64,000 nt of DNA from Stomoxys calcitrans. Lineage: Eukaryota > Arthropoda > Insecta > Diptera > Muscidae. How positions within the stretch are numbered: position 1 is the first letter of the stretch; each line of letters begins with the position of its first letter. The translations under genes were made by a program, and so were the position numbers. The stretch covers positions 17,113,437-17,177,436 of the forward strand of contig NC_081555.1 of NCBI RefSeq assembly GCF_963082655.1, given 5' to 3'. Of the stretch, positions 35,227 to 45,288 are shown one piece after another. Below the pieces are notes generated by a model that was not told where the DNA came from, did no database searches, and saw only the letters and a program-made list of their open reading frames with translations.

Positions 35227-35563
35227 AATTTTCTTTTGGTTACTTTTTAGCTTTAAGAGCGCACAACAAACCGATTACTGACTTAGGTGTATGTCCATAG
35301 TGGCATGGGGCGGATTTATATCCGCATCCTCTTTTCAACCTTTACTTTCTCTCACGGCGATTAGTGGGAAATAGGCTTAGGATTAGGAATTATCAACTTT
35401 CAATTAGTAAATGAGTTAAATACTAGGCTTAGGATTAGAGCTTTTCAACTCTCAAATAGTAAATGTATTAGATATTCGAGAGAAGAAAACTACAAAACAT
35501 TTTAAAATTTCAAATCCTTTTGCTGCTTAAATGTCTAACCATATTTTTCTCTTATCTTTACAG
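35227..35563. other. Intron end upstream of the SBSPON-like exon
   Basis: No coding sequence. It contains a short duplication ('aggcttaggattag' twice) and ends with the polypyrimidine/AG acceptor 'ttttctcttatctttacag' at 35563. Confidence 0.5.
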
Positions 35564-36207
35564 ATACTGTGTGGAATTTGAAGTCTTGAGAAGCTCTAAG
35601 GCCTGTCATAAATTGCCACCCTATAATCTATTAATCGAAGGTAAGTTCTCCTAGTTATAAGTTATCGGAATCACCTGTTAAAAAATTGTTATTTATTTTC
35701 ATTCCAGGCGATCGCATTGTGGTACGCTGTGACATGGAAGCCTATATACCCGATTTCATGACCCCTGAGGATAGTCGCAATACCTCCTCGCTTCGACATC
35801 ATAATAATCCTTCGTATAAGCAAAAATTCGATATACCCAATACCTCGGCGATAATGGACGAGGAAGATAATACAGATGCCGATAACGATAGTGAAGAGAA
35901 TATGATCGATAACAGCAGTAGTAGCAGCAGCAATAGCGACGAGCATGATGAATACGATACTGCCTCGCTGACACAAAAAGCTTCACAGGCAACGTTGATC
36001 ACCAGCAGCACCACAACCACTACAACGACAACCACAACACCCTATCCCCCATTGCAAATAAGGCAATTCCATTGCCGTGGCGAAGGTTTACCGGGACGCA
36101 CCACCCGATGGACAGCTTTGGCCGCACCCTCATGTAGAGGCAAATGGTTGAGATTAACTTTGGATATACCCAAGAAATGTACACATCCACAGTTTGCATT
36201 TGTTTAA
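35564..36207 (+). CDS. C-terminal exons of an SBSPON-like (somatomedin B / TSR) extracellular protein (partial)
   Basis: Two exons: 35564-35640 (acceptor at 35563, donor GTAAGT at 35641, phase 1) and 35708-36207 (acceptor CCAG, stop TAA). The intron is 67 bp. The joined frame starts 'YCVEFEVLRSSKACHKLP', continues 'GDRIVVRCD', then has about 100 residues rich in Asp, Glu, Ser and Thr including a run of ten Thr, and ends 'FHCRGEGLPGRTTRWTAL', 'APSCRGKWLRL' and 'CTHPQFAFV'. The order YC(V/M)EF, a V..C motif, a C.G.G.. turn with TxxW, a CxGxW motif and the terminal C..P..F.F(V/I) matches the C-terminal domain of vertebrate SBSPON as I remember it. The somatomedin B and thrombospondin exons should lie upstream; none was found, so they are probably far away or outside the window. 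Role: secreted matrix protein (inference). Confidence 0.75.
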
Positions 36208-36399
36208 AATGATCGGCGCACTTACTCATTCAACACAGAAAAAAAATCTTAATTTCACTTTGAGTTTGAAAAAAGGGAAAGGGAAATTAAAAAAAAATAA
36301 CAGAAACTAAATTTATATTCCTTATAAATTATTCTAAGGGTCATTTAATCAAATTTTGATTACAATTATTCTAACTGAATTTATTTTAGTTCTATCCAG
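36208..36399. other. Probable 3' UTR and flank of the SBSPON-like gene
   Basis: A-rich sequence follows the stop codon. No clear AATAAA signal was seen close to it. Confidence 0.35.
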
Positions 36400-39300
36400 T
36401 TGTACTGGATAGTTATCGATATTATGCGATAACAGATAATTATTACCCCTTAATCGGGATTTCCACTGACAGTACTAAAAGCAGACACACCTGATGTGTT
36501 TTTTAGTACTATATAAAGCAAATCACGACTAATCGTTTCTTATTATCTGTTAATGCAAGTAATCGATAACTTACCAGTACAACTTTTCACTGATATTTTA
36601 TCAATTGAACTGGCTAGGATTAAAATAAAACTCAGCAACCAACTATTAAACAACATACTTTACACAATTCCCCATGACTGGGTTCTTGCCTGGCTACAAA
36701 ATCTAATATTGTCCAAAGTCAATTTGAGGACCTGGTTAAATTGTCATCGGTTGCATAAATTGCAATCGGACCATGAAAAATGAGGCAATGAGGACAATTT
36801 CTTTAAGGTCCAGTGATATTTTATCAATGGACAAAAACTTGGTACAATCGGTGTATGGATGAGAAAATAGTTATCAGTGACATAAATTACTAGCGGACCA
36901 CAAAAAATGTGCTGATGAGACCATTGTCTTAATATTTGGTTATGGTGTGTCACTGAGAAATTAAATTGGTAGTATCGGTAATATATAACGTTGCGATAAG
37001 TATTTATCGGTGGCATTAATTGCCATCGGACCATGAAAACTGAGCAGATAAGAATTTCTTTAAGGTCGAACAACAGTTTAACAATAGAGGCAAACCTCGA
37101 TAAATGCCTTCAATATTAACAATTGAAGGAATTTATCGATGGGATAAATAGTTATCGATAACATAAATCGCAAATAGACCATCGAAAATTTGTTCTTTGG
37201 GCAATTTTTTGAATATCTGGTTATAATGTATTGCTGGGAAAACAAATCGGTAATGTCGATAAATTATATTGAAGAGATAAATAGTTATCGGTGCCACCAA
37301 ACCGTGTAAATTAAAATGGACCCATCTGTTTGATATCGGGTAATGGTGTATCGCTGTATTACCAATATCAACGTGATATAGATATGTAGTTATCTATCTA
37401 TCTATATCTTAAAATGTTGGCGGACCATTGAAAATGTGCTGGTGGACCATATTATTATTTTCTGATTATGGAGTATAGCTGAGAAACTAATATCGATAAA
37501 TATGAGCTGGTAAGACAATTTTGTTAAGATCGGGTGAAATTTTATCAATTGTAACCAAACTGGTAACATCGATACAAATTGCTATTAGACCAACGAAAAT
37601 TTGTTCGCAGAACCATTTTCTAAATGTCTGGTTATCGTTTATCACTGAGAAACCTGCCTGGTAATATCAATAAACTATATATCGAAGAAATAAATAGTTA
37701 CCGAGGGCATAAATTGCCATCAGAGCATGAAAAATGAGACGCTAGGTCAATTTCTTTAAGGTCCATAGATAGTGTGTGAACAGAAAAAACTTGGTAAAAT
37801 CTATCATAAATAGTTATCGATAACATAAATTGCCATCGAATATGAGTAGGCCCATTTGCTTTATTTCTGGTTATGGTGTACAGATGGGAAACCCACATAT
37901 AGATCGCGCAAATAGTAATCTTTGGCATAAATTGCCATCGGAGCATGAAAAATGAGCCGGTAAGATAATTTTTTTACGATTCGGTAATATTTTATCAATA
38001 GAAAAAAACTTTTTAAAAATCGATAAAATTTATCGATGGCGTAAATAGTTATCGATAATATAAATTGCTATTAGACCATTAAATATGAGTTCGCAAGACA
38101 ATTTTTTAAATGTCCGGTTATCGTTTACCGCTGGGCAACCTGTCTGGTAATATCGATCAATTATATATCGAAGAAATAAATAGTTATCGGGGGCATAAAT
38201 TGCCATCGGAGCACAAAAAATGAGACGGTAGGACAATTTCTTTAAGGTCCATGGATATTTTAACAACAGAAAAAACTTCGTAAAATCGATCAAATTTATC
38301 GATGGCGTAAATAGTTATCGATAACATAAATTGCTATTAGACCATCGAATATAAGTTCGTAGGACCATTTGCATAATTTCTGGTTATGGCGTATAGCTGG
38401 GAAACCCACATACAGATCACGTAAATAGTTATCGGTAGCATAAATTGCTTTTGAACAATGAAAAACTTAGCTGGAAAGCTATTTTTTTTTTAAGTTTAGT
38501 GAAATTTTTTTCAATAAAAACCTACTTGGTATTAACAATAAAATTTTTGCGATGGCTTATATAGTTATCGATAACAAAAATTCTGTTAGACCATTGAAAA
38601 TGTGTAAGTAAACTTGGTAAAATCTATCAAATTTATCGATGGCGTAAATAGTTATCGATAACATAAATTGCTATAAGACCATCGAATATGACTTTGTAGG
38701 GCCATTTGGTTAGGGCTGGGAAACCCATCTATTTATATCGATAAAACTTGTAGATCGGGCATCAGTGGCGTAAATTGCTCTCGGACCATGAAAAATTAGC
38801 TTCAAGCCATTTTTTTAAGGTTCAGTGGATTTTACCAATAAAAACAAACCTGATAATAGCGATAAAATTTTGAGATGGGATATATAGTTATCGATAACAA
38901 AAAGTGCTGTTAGACCATCGAATATGTGTGATTGTCCGGTTATTGTTTATCACGGAGAAACCTACATGGTAATATTGATAAAATATGTATCGAAGAGATA
39001 AATAATTGTCGGTGGGGGTAAACGGAGTCTGATAATATCGATAAATTTGGTATAAATAGTTATCGATAACATAGATTGCTACTAGATCATCGGAAATTAG
39101 GCCTTATATCGATGGGATATATATTTATCGATAACATTAATTGTTATTAAACCATCGAAAAACGTTCGTTGTTCTTAACCAGGAAATATCAATAAAATAT
39201 ATATCGATTATATAAATAGTTATCGCCATATATATCATATATCGATAACATAGATTGGTTCAGGATCATCCAACCTGATAATATCAATAATATTTATCGA

Positions 39301-40480
39301 TGGAATAAATTTCGAGAACATAAATTGTTATTAAACCCTCCAAAAATGTTCAAAGAGCTGTTTTCTTAACCAGGAAATATCAATAAAATATATATTGATT
39401 ATATAAATAGTTATTGCCATATAAAGGGTGATTTTTTTGAGGTTAGGATTTTCATGCATTAGTATTTGACAGATCACGTGGGATTTCAGACATGGTGTCA
39501 AAGAGAAAGATGCTCAGTATGCTTTGACATTTCATCATGAATAGACTTACTAACGAGCAACGCTTGCAAATCATTGAATTTTATTACCAAAATCAGTGTT
39601 CGGTTCGAAATGTGTTCATTCACCGTAACGTTGCGTCCAACAGCATCTTTGAAAAAATACGGTCCAATGATTCCACCAGCGTACAAACCACACCAAACAG
39701 TGCATTTTTCGGGATGCTTGGGCAGTTCTTGAACGGCTTCTGGTTGCTCTTCACTCCAAATGCGGCAATTTTGCTTATTTACGTAGCCATTCAACCAGAA
39801 ATGAGCCTCATCGCTGAACGGTGAATGAACACATTTCGAACCGAACACTGATTTTGGTAATAAAATTCAATGATTTGCAAGCGTTGCTCGTTAGTAAGTC
39901 TATTCATGATGAAATGTCAAAGCATACTGAGCATCTTTCTCTTTGACACCATGTCTGAAATCCCACGTGATCTGTCAAATACTAATGCATGAAAATCCTA
40001 ACCTCAAAAAAATCACCCTTTACATCATATATCGATAACATAGATTGGTTCAGGATCATCCAACCTGATAATATCCATAATATTTATCGATGGAATTAAT
40101 TTTTATCGATAACATGAATTATTATTAAACCATCGAAAAATGTTCGTAGAGCTATTTTCCTAACCAGAAAATATCGATAAAATATATATCGATCATATAA
40201 ATAGTTATTGCCATATATATCATATATCGATAACATGGATTGCTATTAGACTATCAGAAATTAGGCCGTTGGGTCACCCAACCTGGTAACATCGATAACA
40301 TTTATCGATGGCATAAGTTAGATAGTTATCGATAACATAAATTGTTATTAAGCCATCGAATATACGAATATACCTATTTTCTTAATGTTTGTCTTTGTTT
40401 TTTTGCTGGAGTACCAATCAGCAAATATCGATATGATATATATCGATTATGTGAATAGTTATCGGTGACAATAATTCGTT
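36400..40480. repeat. Long-unit decayed repeat full of TATCGATA palindromes
   Basis: Recurring words are 'aaatagttatcgataacata', 'aaattgccatcggaccatga', 'gacaatttctttaaggtcc' and 'aaaatttatcgatggcgtaa'. The word GTTATCGATAAC occurs near 37151, 37813, 38048, 38313, 38563, 38651, 38887 and 39059, spaced about 235-265 bp in the clearest part, with more TATCGATA near 36412, 39126, 39236, 40030, 40105, 40217 and 40329. A transposon derivative is inserted at 39424-40020. No coding sequence. Confidence 0.8.
39424..40020. mobile_element. Fold-back derivative of a mariner/Tc1-type transposon
   Basis: A 597-bp element flanked by TA (39422-39423 and 40021-40022). Its arms 39424-39626 and 39818-40020 are perfect 203-bp inverted repeats by eye. 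Each arm starts AAGGGTGATTTTTTTGAGG and contains the transposase start (MNRLTNEQRLQIIEFYYQ..). The 191-bp centre encodes, on the minus strand only, an internal transposase segment ('FSDEAHFWLNGYVNKQNC', 'CTVWCGLYAGGIIGPYFF'). It cannot make transposase itself but has intact ends, so it may be mobilised by a full-length relative. Confidence 0.9.
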
Positions 40481-41250
40481 TGTCAACCATAAAAATTGTG
40501 GTTGTAGCAAAATTCTATGTTTACCCAAAGCCTGGTATTCTCATTTTTCATCCCTCTATCGATTTTTTAACAATCGATATGTATTAAATTGATAACTTCA
40601 AATCAAATTTTGACTAAATGACGCTTTTATTATTAAGTAATCTCAGTTTTAATTACAAATACTACACATAAATAGAATATTATTTAACCAATTAGGGGTT
40701 TTTAGTTCTAGATCCCAAAAAAAAAAATCTCACTCAATCATAGGTTTTACAGAGGAGATACAGAGATTCACTTTGCTTTACATTCAATACTTACTTATTA
40801 TGATTTCTTAGCTTTAAGATGATCGATTATAAATGGAATAAATGTTCATAATTGTAAGTTCATCATCTGCTCCCAAACCAAAACCAAAAAAAACTATGAA
40901 ATCTTCCAATCTCTTCACCCAAGAAACCAAAGAAACAAAACTCATATTCACACATCACTCATCTCACTCTCCTCGCTTTAGCCTACCAGACAGCCAGTCT
41001 GTCTATCTGCCTGTCTGTATGTTGGCCCTTCATTCATCATTCCCAAAGCCCATCTTGAATAAAACAAAAAGAAGAGAAGACACAAGTCATACATTTCATT
41101 AATTAAGAATGAAAAGAAAACAACAACAACAACAAAATGATTGAATTAGATTATACTTTCTTTAAGAAAAGTATATATTAAAATATAATAAAGTAAATAT
41201 AATTTTAAATATAAAAAAATAAGTTGCCATTGTTTGAAAAACTACTCAAG
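40481..41250. other. AT-rich non-coding stretch
   Basis: No gene was recognised. An 86-codon open frame at 40842-41102 has no recognisable domain. A short (CAA)n run lies near 41125. Confidence 0.35.
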
Positions 41251-41262
41251 GTAAGTTCAAGG

Positions 41263-42235
41263 AAAAAACTACTCAAGGTAAGTTAATTTCTTGCAAAGAT
41301 TTTTCATTAAGAAATTATTGCGATTACCGATGCATACACCAACATATATCTTAATGTTAGAAACTGATGTGGAAGATAGCCAAATTTATTCATTAGGATT
41401 GCACTTGAAATATCTCGGACGAATCATGTTTCAATATAACAGTTATCGTCTGCCTAACCAATTAACAGAAATAGTGATGCGCAAAAATATCTTTTGGGTG
41501 AAAGAGTTAAGAGCAGTAACACAGAGTCTTAATGTACAATGGCCCGAGACTATAAATAGCATTGAATCTTGGAACACTTTCTCAACAGAACTACTATGTT
41601 CATTAAAACTAGATCTTAAGCATAAAAGGATCCAACGAAAACTACAAAGCGATTCCCGAGATTACAAATTTTTGAATCCATCTAGAGCACAGCTGTATTT
41701 GAATGACAAATATACACAAGAAAAGATTGCATGGATATTTAAAGCTAGAAGTGGAATGTTATACCTGGGGTACAACAGATTTACTACCAGTGAAGAGGAG
41801 CGATTATGTAAATTGTGCAACATGCGAGCAGAAGAAACCTTTCAACACTTCCTTGGTATATGTCCTATTTTAAGCGAGTTTAGAATGATGGCCTTTGGAA
41901 AGACAATATTGAATCAGGAAGAGATTTTGGAGAAATTGGACGGCAAGAATGATGCCGATTGGGACAACATCGTAACATATTTAAAATCAGCATACACTTA
42001 TAGACACTATTTATTATCTGAATTCCAATAGAAAGAATTCCCAAGATGTTAAAATTTATTGAGCGACAGACGTTAAATACATTGTCGCAATAACATTTAT
42101 TTATTTACTTCTTCACAACGAATTGATGATACATTGTCCATATTAAAAATAAATTAGAATAACTGAATGTATTCTTGATATTAAATGAAAAGAAAAAATA
42201 GTTAAATAAAGAAGAAGAAGAACTACTACTACTAC
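41263..42235 (+). pseudogene. 5'-truncated non-LTR retrotransposon (LINE) 3' end with target-site duplication
   Basis: A single open frame from about 41291 to a stop at 42031 encodes the end of a LINE ORF2. It includes 'LPMHTPTYILMLETDVE' and a C-terminal Cys/His knuckle 'CKLCNMRAEETFQHFLGICP' and then 'EEILEKLDG'. No start codon is proper to it; the piece is a 5' truncation. The 3' end is a (GAA)n/(CTA)n tail. An 11-bp duplication, taagttcaagg, lies at 41252-41262 and 42236-42246. The frame is intact over about 245 codons, so the insertion is fairly young. Confidence 0.75.
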
Positions 42236-42246
42236 TAAGTTCAAGG

Positions 42247-42974
42247 TTTGGAGCTGTTAGTTCAAGGTGAACTATTTTCAACGATAAGTGAGATCATGAG
42301 TCACTGAGGAGAACATAGAGTTTGGACAACGAATAATGATTTGGAGTTGATTGAGTGCTTCTCACAAGGTAGACTCCCATTTAGAATGGGATCACACCTC
42401 AAGTGTCAAGGACGCTAAATAACTAGGCCTAATTTCATTCACAATGCCCAATGTTGTGAGACCATATGACTACATCATGTGTATACTATTTTTGCTCATG
42501 ATGATCATCATAATGATGTTGATGCCAAAGATGGAGATAGATGAACAATGAGGGGGGACCATCATCCTTCTTATCTGTTGCAAATATTTTGAATTTCTAC
42601 AGTCATATTGATATGTAAACAAAATATGAAAACACTTCGACCCAAGCATGGTCCAAAGATGTGAATGAGAGAGGAAAGATCACAACAATAAAAATGACCG
42701 CCGCACAAATGATAAGGCATCACATACTACACACTTTGTTTTTGCAAGTACATACGACGTCTTAATCTTGACTGGAGCGCGTTTCAGTTTCAAGTGGCCA
42801 AACACCTCGACAAAATTTCAAAAACATTTCAGTTGACAATCAACGATTAGGAAGAGACAAAGCTTAATAACAAACTGGGAAGAGGAAAACATTCTAATAA
42901 CATTGAAATAAATATTTCTTAATAATTTCATAAAGGTTAAACAATAAAAAAATTGAGTAATCCCTAGTCCAAAA
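42247..42974. promoter_or_regulatory. Upstream region of the SVWC gene
   Basis: No coding sequence. Two arthropod initiator-like TCAGTT words occur near 42784 and 42828, within 350 bp of the gene. No TATA box or downstream element could be matched to them, so the transcription start is not settled. Confidence 0.3.
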
Positions 42975-43065
42975 ATGTATCTACTTATGCTGTCGTTGCT
43001 GCTGCTGCTGCTACTATCAAATGTTATCAACTTGACATTCGCCACTCCTTCCACCTATGCCCGCG
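42975..43065 (+). CDS. Alternative first exon of the SVWC gene encoding a second signal peptide
   Basis: An ATG at 42975 (context AAAAATG) opens 'MYLLMLSLLLLLLLSNVINL' and then 'TFATPSTYAR', a strong signal peptide, ending at a GTAAGT donor (GT at 43066), phase 1. Splicing to the AG at 43228-43229 would join it in frame to the SVWC domain (..YAR-DRFLANSRC), a 164-nt intron. The acceptor has a weak pyrimidine tract, so this is a hypothesis. Otherwise it would be 5' UTR or chance. Confidence 0.45.
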
Positions 43066-43123
43066 GTAAGTTTTTCTTTTTTTTTCCCCAAACAGAAGGA
43101 GAGAAGAGAGGCCTTCGGGCCAA

Positions 43124-43362
43124 ATGTCATTTAAACTACGTTCTAATTGTGGCATATTTATTTTTATATTGGTTGCATCATGTTTGGCTGTTGTTATCGC
43201 TGATTTAAATACTCGGGAAAAATATTCAGATCGCTTCCTTGCAAATTCAAGATGTGTTGATAGTGAAACTGGTCGTGAACTTTATGTGGGAGATTCATTT
43301 ACCCGATCGGGCCGGTGCATCAATGTGCAATGTTTGGACACACTTCAGTTGTGGGAGGACAG
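43124..43362 (+). CDS. SVWC (single-domain von Willebrand factor type C, Vago-type) protein, exon with signal peptide
   Basis: An ATG at 43124 (context CCAAATG) begins a signal peptide, 'MSFKLRSNCGIFIFILVASC' and 'LAVVIA', followed by the first half of an SVWC domain: 'RCVDSETGRELYVGDSFTRS', 'GRCINVQC'. The exon ends with a GTAAGA donor at 43363, phase 2. It joins 51657-51999 to make about 193 residues. The domain contains eight Cys in SVWC order (C, C, C, C, C, CC, C). Drosophila Vago, a secreted antiviral factor, belongs to this family; other members respond to infection or nutrition. I cannot tell which member this is. Confidence 0.8.
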
Positions 43363-43371
43363 GTAAGAGAG

Positions 43372-45288
43372 AAAAGTAAAAGCATTCTAAGTTCGGCCGG
43401 GCCGAATCTTGGGAACCCATCACCATGGATTCTGCTATAATATGGGAGCTATATCAGGTTCTTGACCGATTTGGACCCTACTTGACACAGTAGTTGGAAG
43501 TCATAACAGAACACTTTGTACAAAATTTCAGCCAAATCGGATGAAAATTGCGGCTTCCAGGGGCTCAAGGAGTCAAATCTGGAGATCGGTTTATATGGAA
43601 GCTATATCAGGTTCTTAACCAATTTGGACGGTACTTAGCACAGTTGTTGTTAGCCATAACGGAACCCTATGTGCGAAATTTCAGCCAAATCGCATGAAAA
43701 TTGCGGCTTCCAGGGGCTTAAGAAGTAAAATCGGGAGATCGGTTTATATGGGAGCTATATCAGGTTCATCACCGATTTGGAGGGTACTTAGCATAGTTGT
43801 TGTTAGCCATAACGGAACGCTATGTGCGAAATTTCAGCCAAATCGAACAAAAATTTCGGCTTCCAGGGGCTCAAGAAGTCAAATCGGGAGATCGGTTTAT
43901 ATGGGAGCTATATCAGGTTCTTGACTGATTTGTATCGTACTTCACACAGTTGTTGGAAGTCATATCAGAAAACTATGTGCAAAATTTCAGTCAAATCGGA
44001 TGAAAATTGCTGCTTCCAGAGGCTCAAGAAGTCAAAACGGGAGATCAGTTTATATGGGAGCTATATCAGGTTCATCACCGATTTGGACGGTACTTAGCAT
44101 ATTTGTTGTTAGCCGTAACGGAACGCTATGTGCGAAATTTCAGCCAAATCGAACAAAAATTTCGGCTTCCAGGGGCTCAAGAAGTCAAATCGGGAGATCG
44201 GTTTATATGGGAGCTATATCAGGTTCTTGACCGATTTGGACCGTACTTAGCATAGTCGTTGTTAGCCATAACGGAACCCTATGTGAAAAATTTCAGCCAA
44301 ATCGGACAAAAATTGCGGCTTCCAGGGGCTCAAGAAGTCAAATCGGGAGATCGGTTTATATGGGAGCTATATTAGGTTCTTCACCGATTTAGACCGTACC
44401 ATGAAAAAGTTGTTGGAAGTCATATCAGAACACTATGTACAAAATTTCAGCCAAATCGAACAAAAATTGCGGCTTCCAGGGGCTCAAGAAGTCAAAACGG
44501 GAGATCGGTTTATATGGGAGCTATATCAGGTTCTTGACCGATTTGGACGGTACTTGGCATAGTTGTTGTAAGTCATAACAAAACACTATGTGAAAAATTT
44601 CAGCCAAATCGGACAAAAATTGCGGCTTCCAGGGGCTCAAGAAGTCAAATCGGGAGATCGGTTTATATGGGAGCTATATCAGGTTCTTGACCGATTTGGA
44701 CGGTACTTAGCATAGTTGTTGTTAGCCATATCAGAACACTATGTGCAAAATTTCAGCCAAATCGAACAAATTGTGGCTTCCAGGGGCTGAAGAAGTCAAA
44801 TCGGGAGATCGGTTTATATGGAAGCTATATTAGGTTCTTGACTGATTTGTATCGTACTTCGCCCAGTTGTTTGAAGTCATATCAGAACACTATGTGCAAA
44901 ATTTCAGCCAAATCGAACAAAAATTTCGGCTTCCAGGGGCTCAAGAAGTCAAATCGGGAGATCGGTTTATATGGGAGCTATATTAGGTTCTTCACCGATT
45001 TAGACCGTACCATGAAAAAGTTGTTGGAAGTCATATCAGAACACTATGTACGACATTTCTGCCAAATCGGATGAAAATTGCGGCTTCCAGGGGCTCAAGA
45101 AGTCAAATCGGGAGATGGGTTTATATGGGAGCTATATCAGGTTCTTGACCGATTTGGACGGTACTTAGTGCAGTTATTGCAAGTCATAACAAAACACTAT
45201 GTGCTAGATTTCAGCCAAATCGAACAAAAATTGCGGCTTCCAGCGGCTCAAGAAGTCAAATCGGGAGATCGGTTTATATGGGAGCTAC
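43372..45288 (+). mobile_element. DINE-like element in the SVWC intron, 153-bp units
   Basis: It starts 'aagtaaaagcattctaagtt' and 'cggccgggccgaatcttggg', close to the donor site, and continues as about twelve tandem units with 'gatcggtttatatgggagct' at 43737, 43890, 44043, 44196, 44349 and 44502. The period is 153 bp. The array breaks in mid-unit at 45288, where a family U repeat is inserted, and ends at 47546-47870. Confidence 0.8.

Noticed and set aside
39498..39848. Functional transposase gene in the fold-back element
   Set aside because: Only separate pieces of the transposase are present, in opposite strands; no complete frame exists.
40842..41102. 86-codon Ser/Lys-rich frame
   Set aside because: No domain, no splice context and composition typical of chance AT-rich DNA.
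43066..43096. Polypyrimidine tract with AG at about 43096 as acceptor for the GTAAGT at 43066
   Set aside because: The intron would be about 31 nt, too short for a fly spliceosome, and the resulting frame does not lead into the SVWC domain. It could still serve an exon further upstream.
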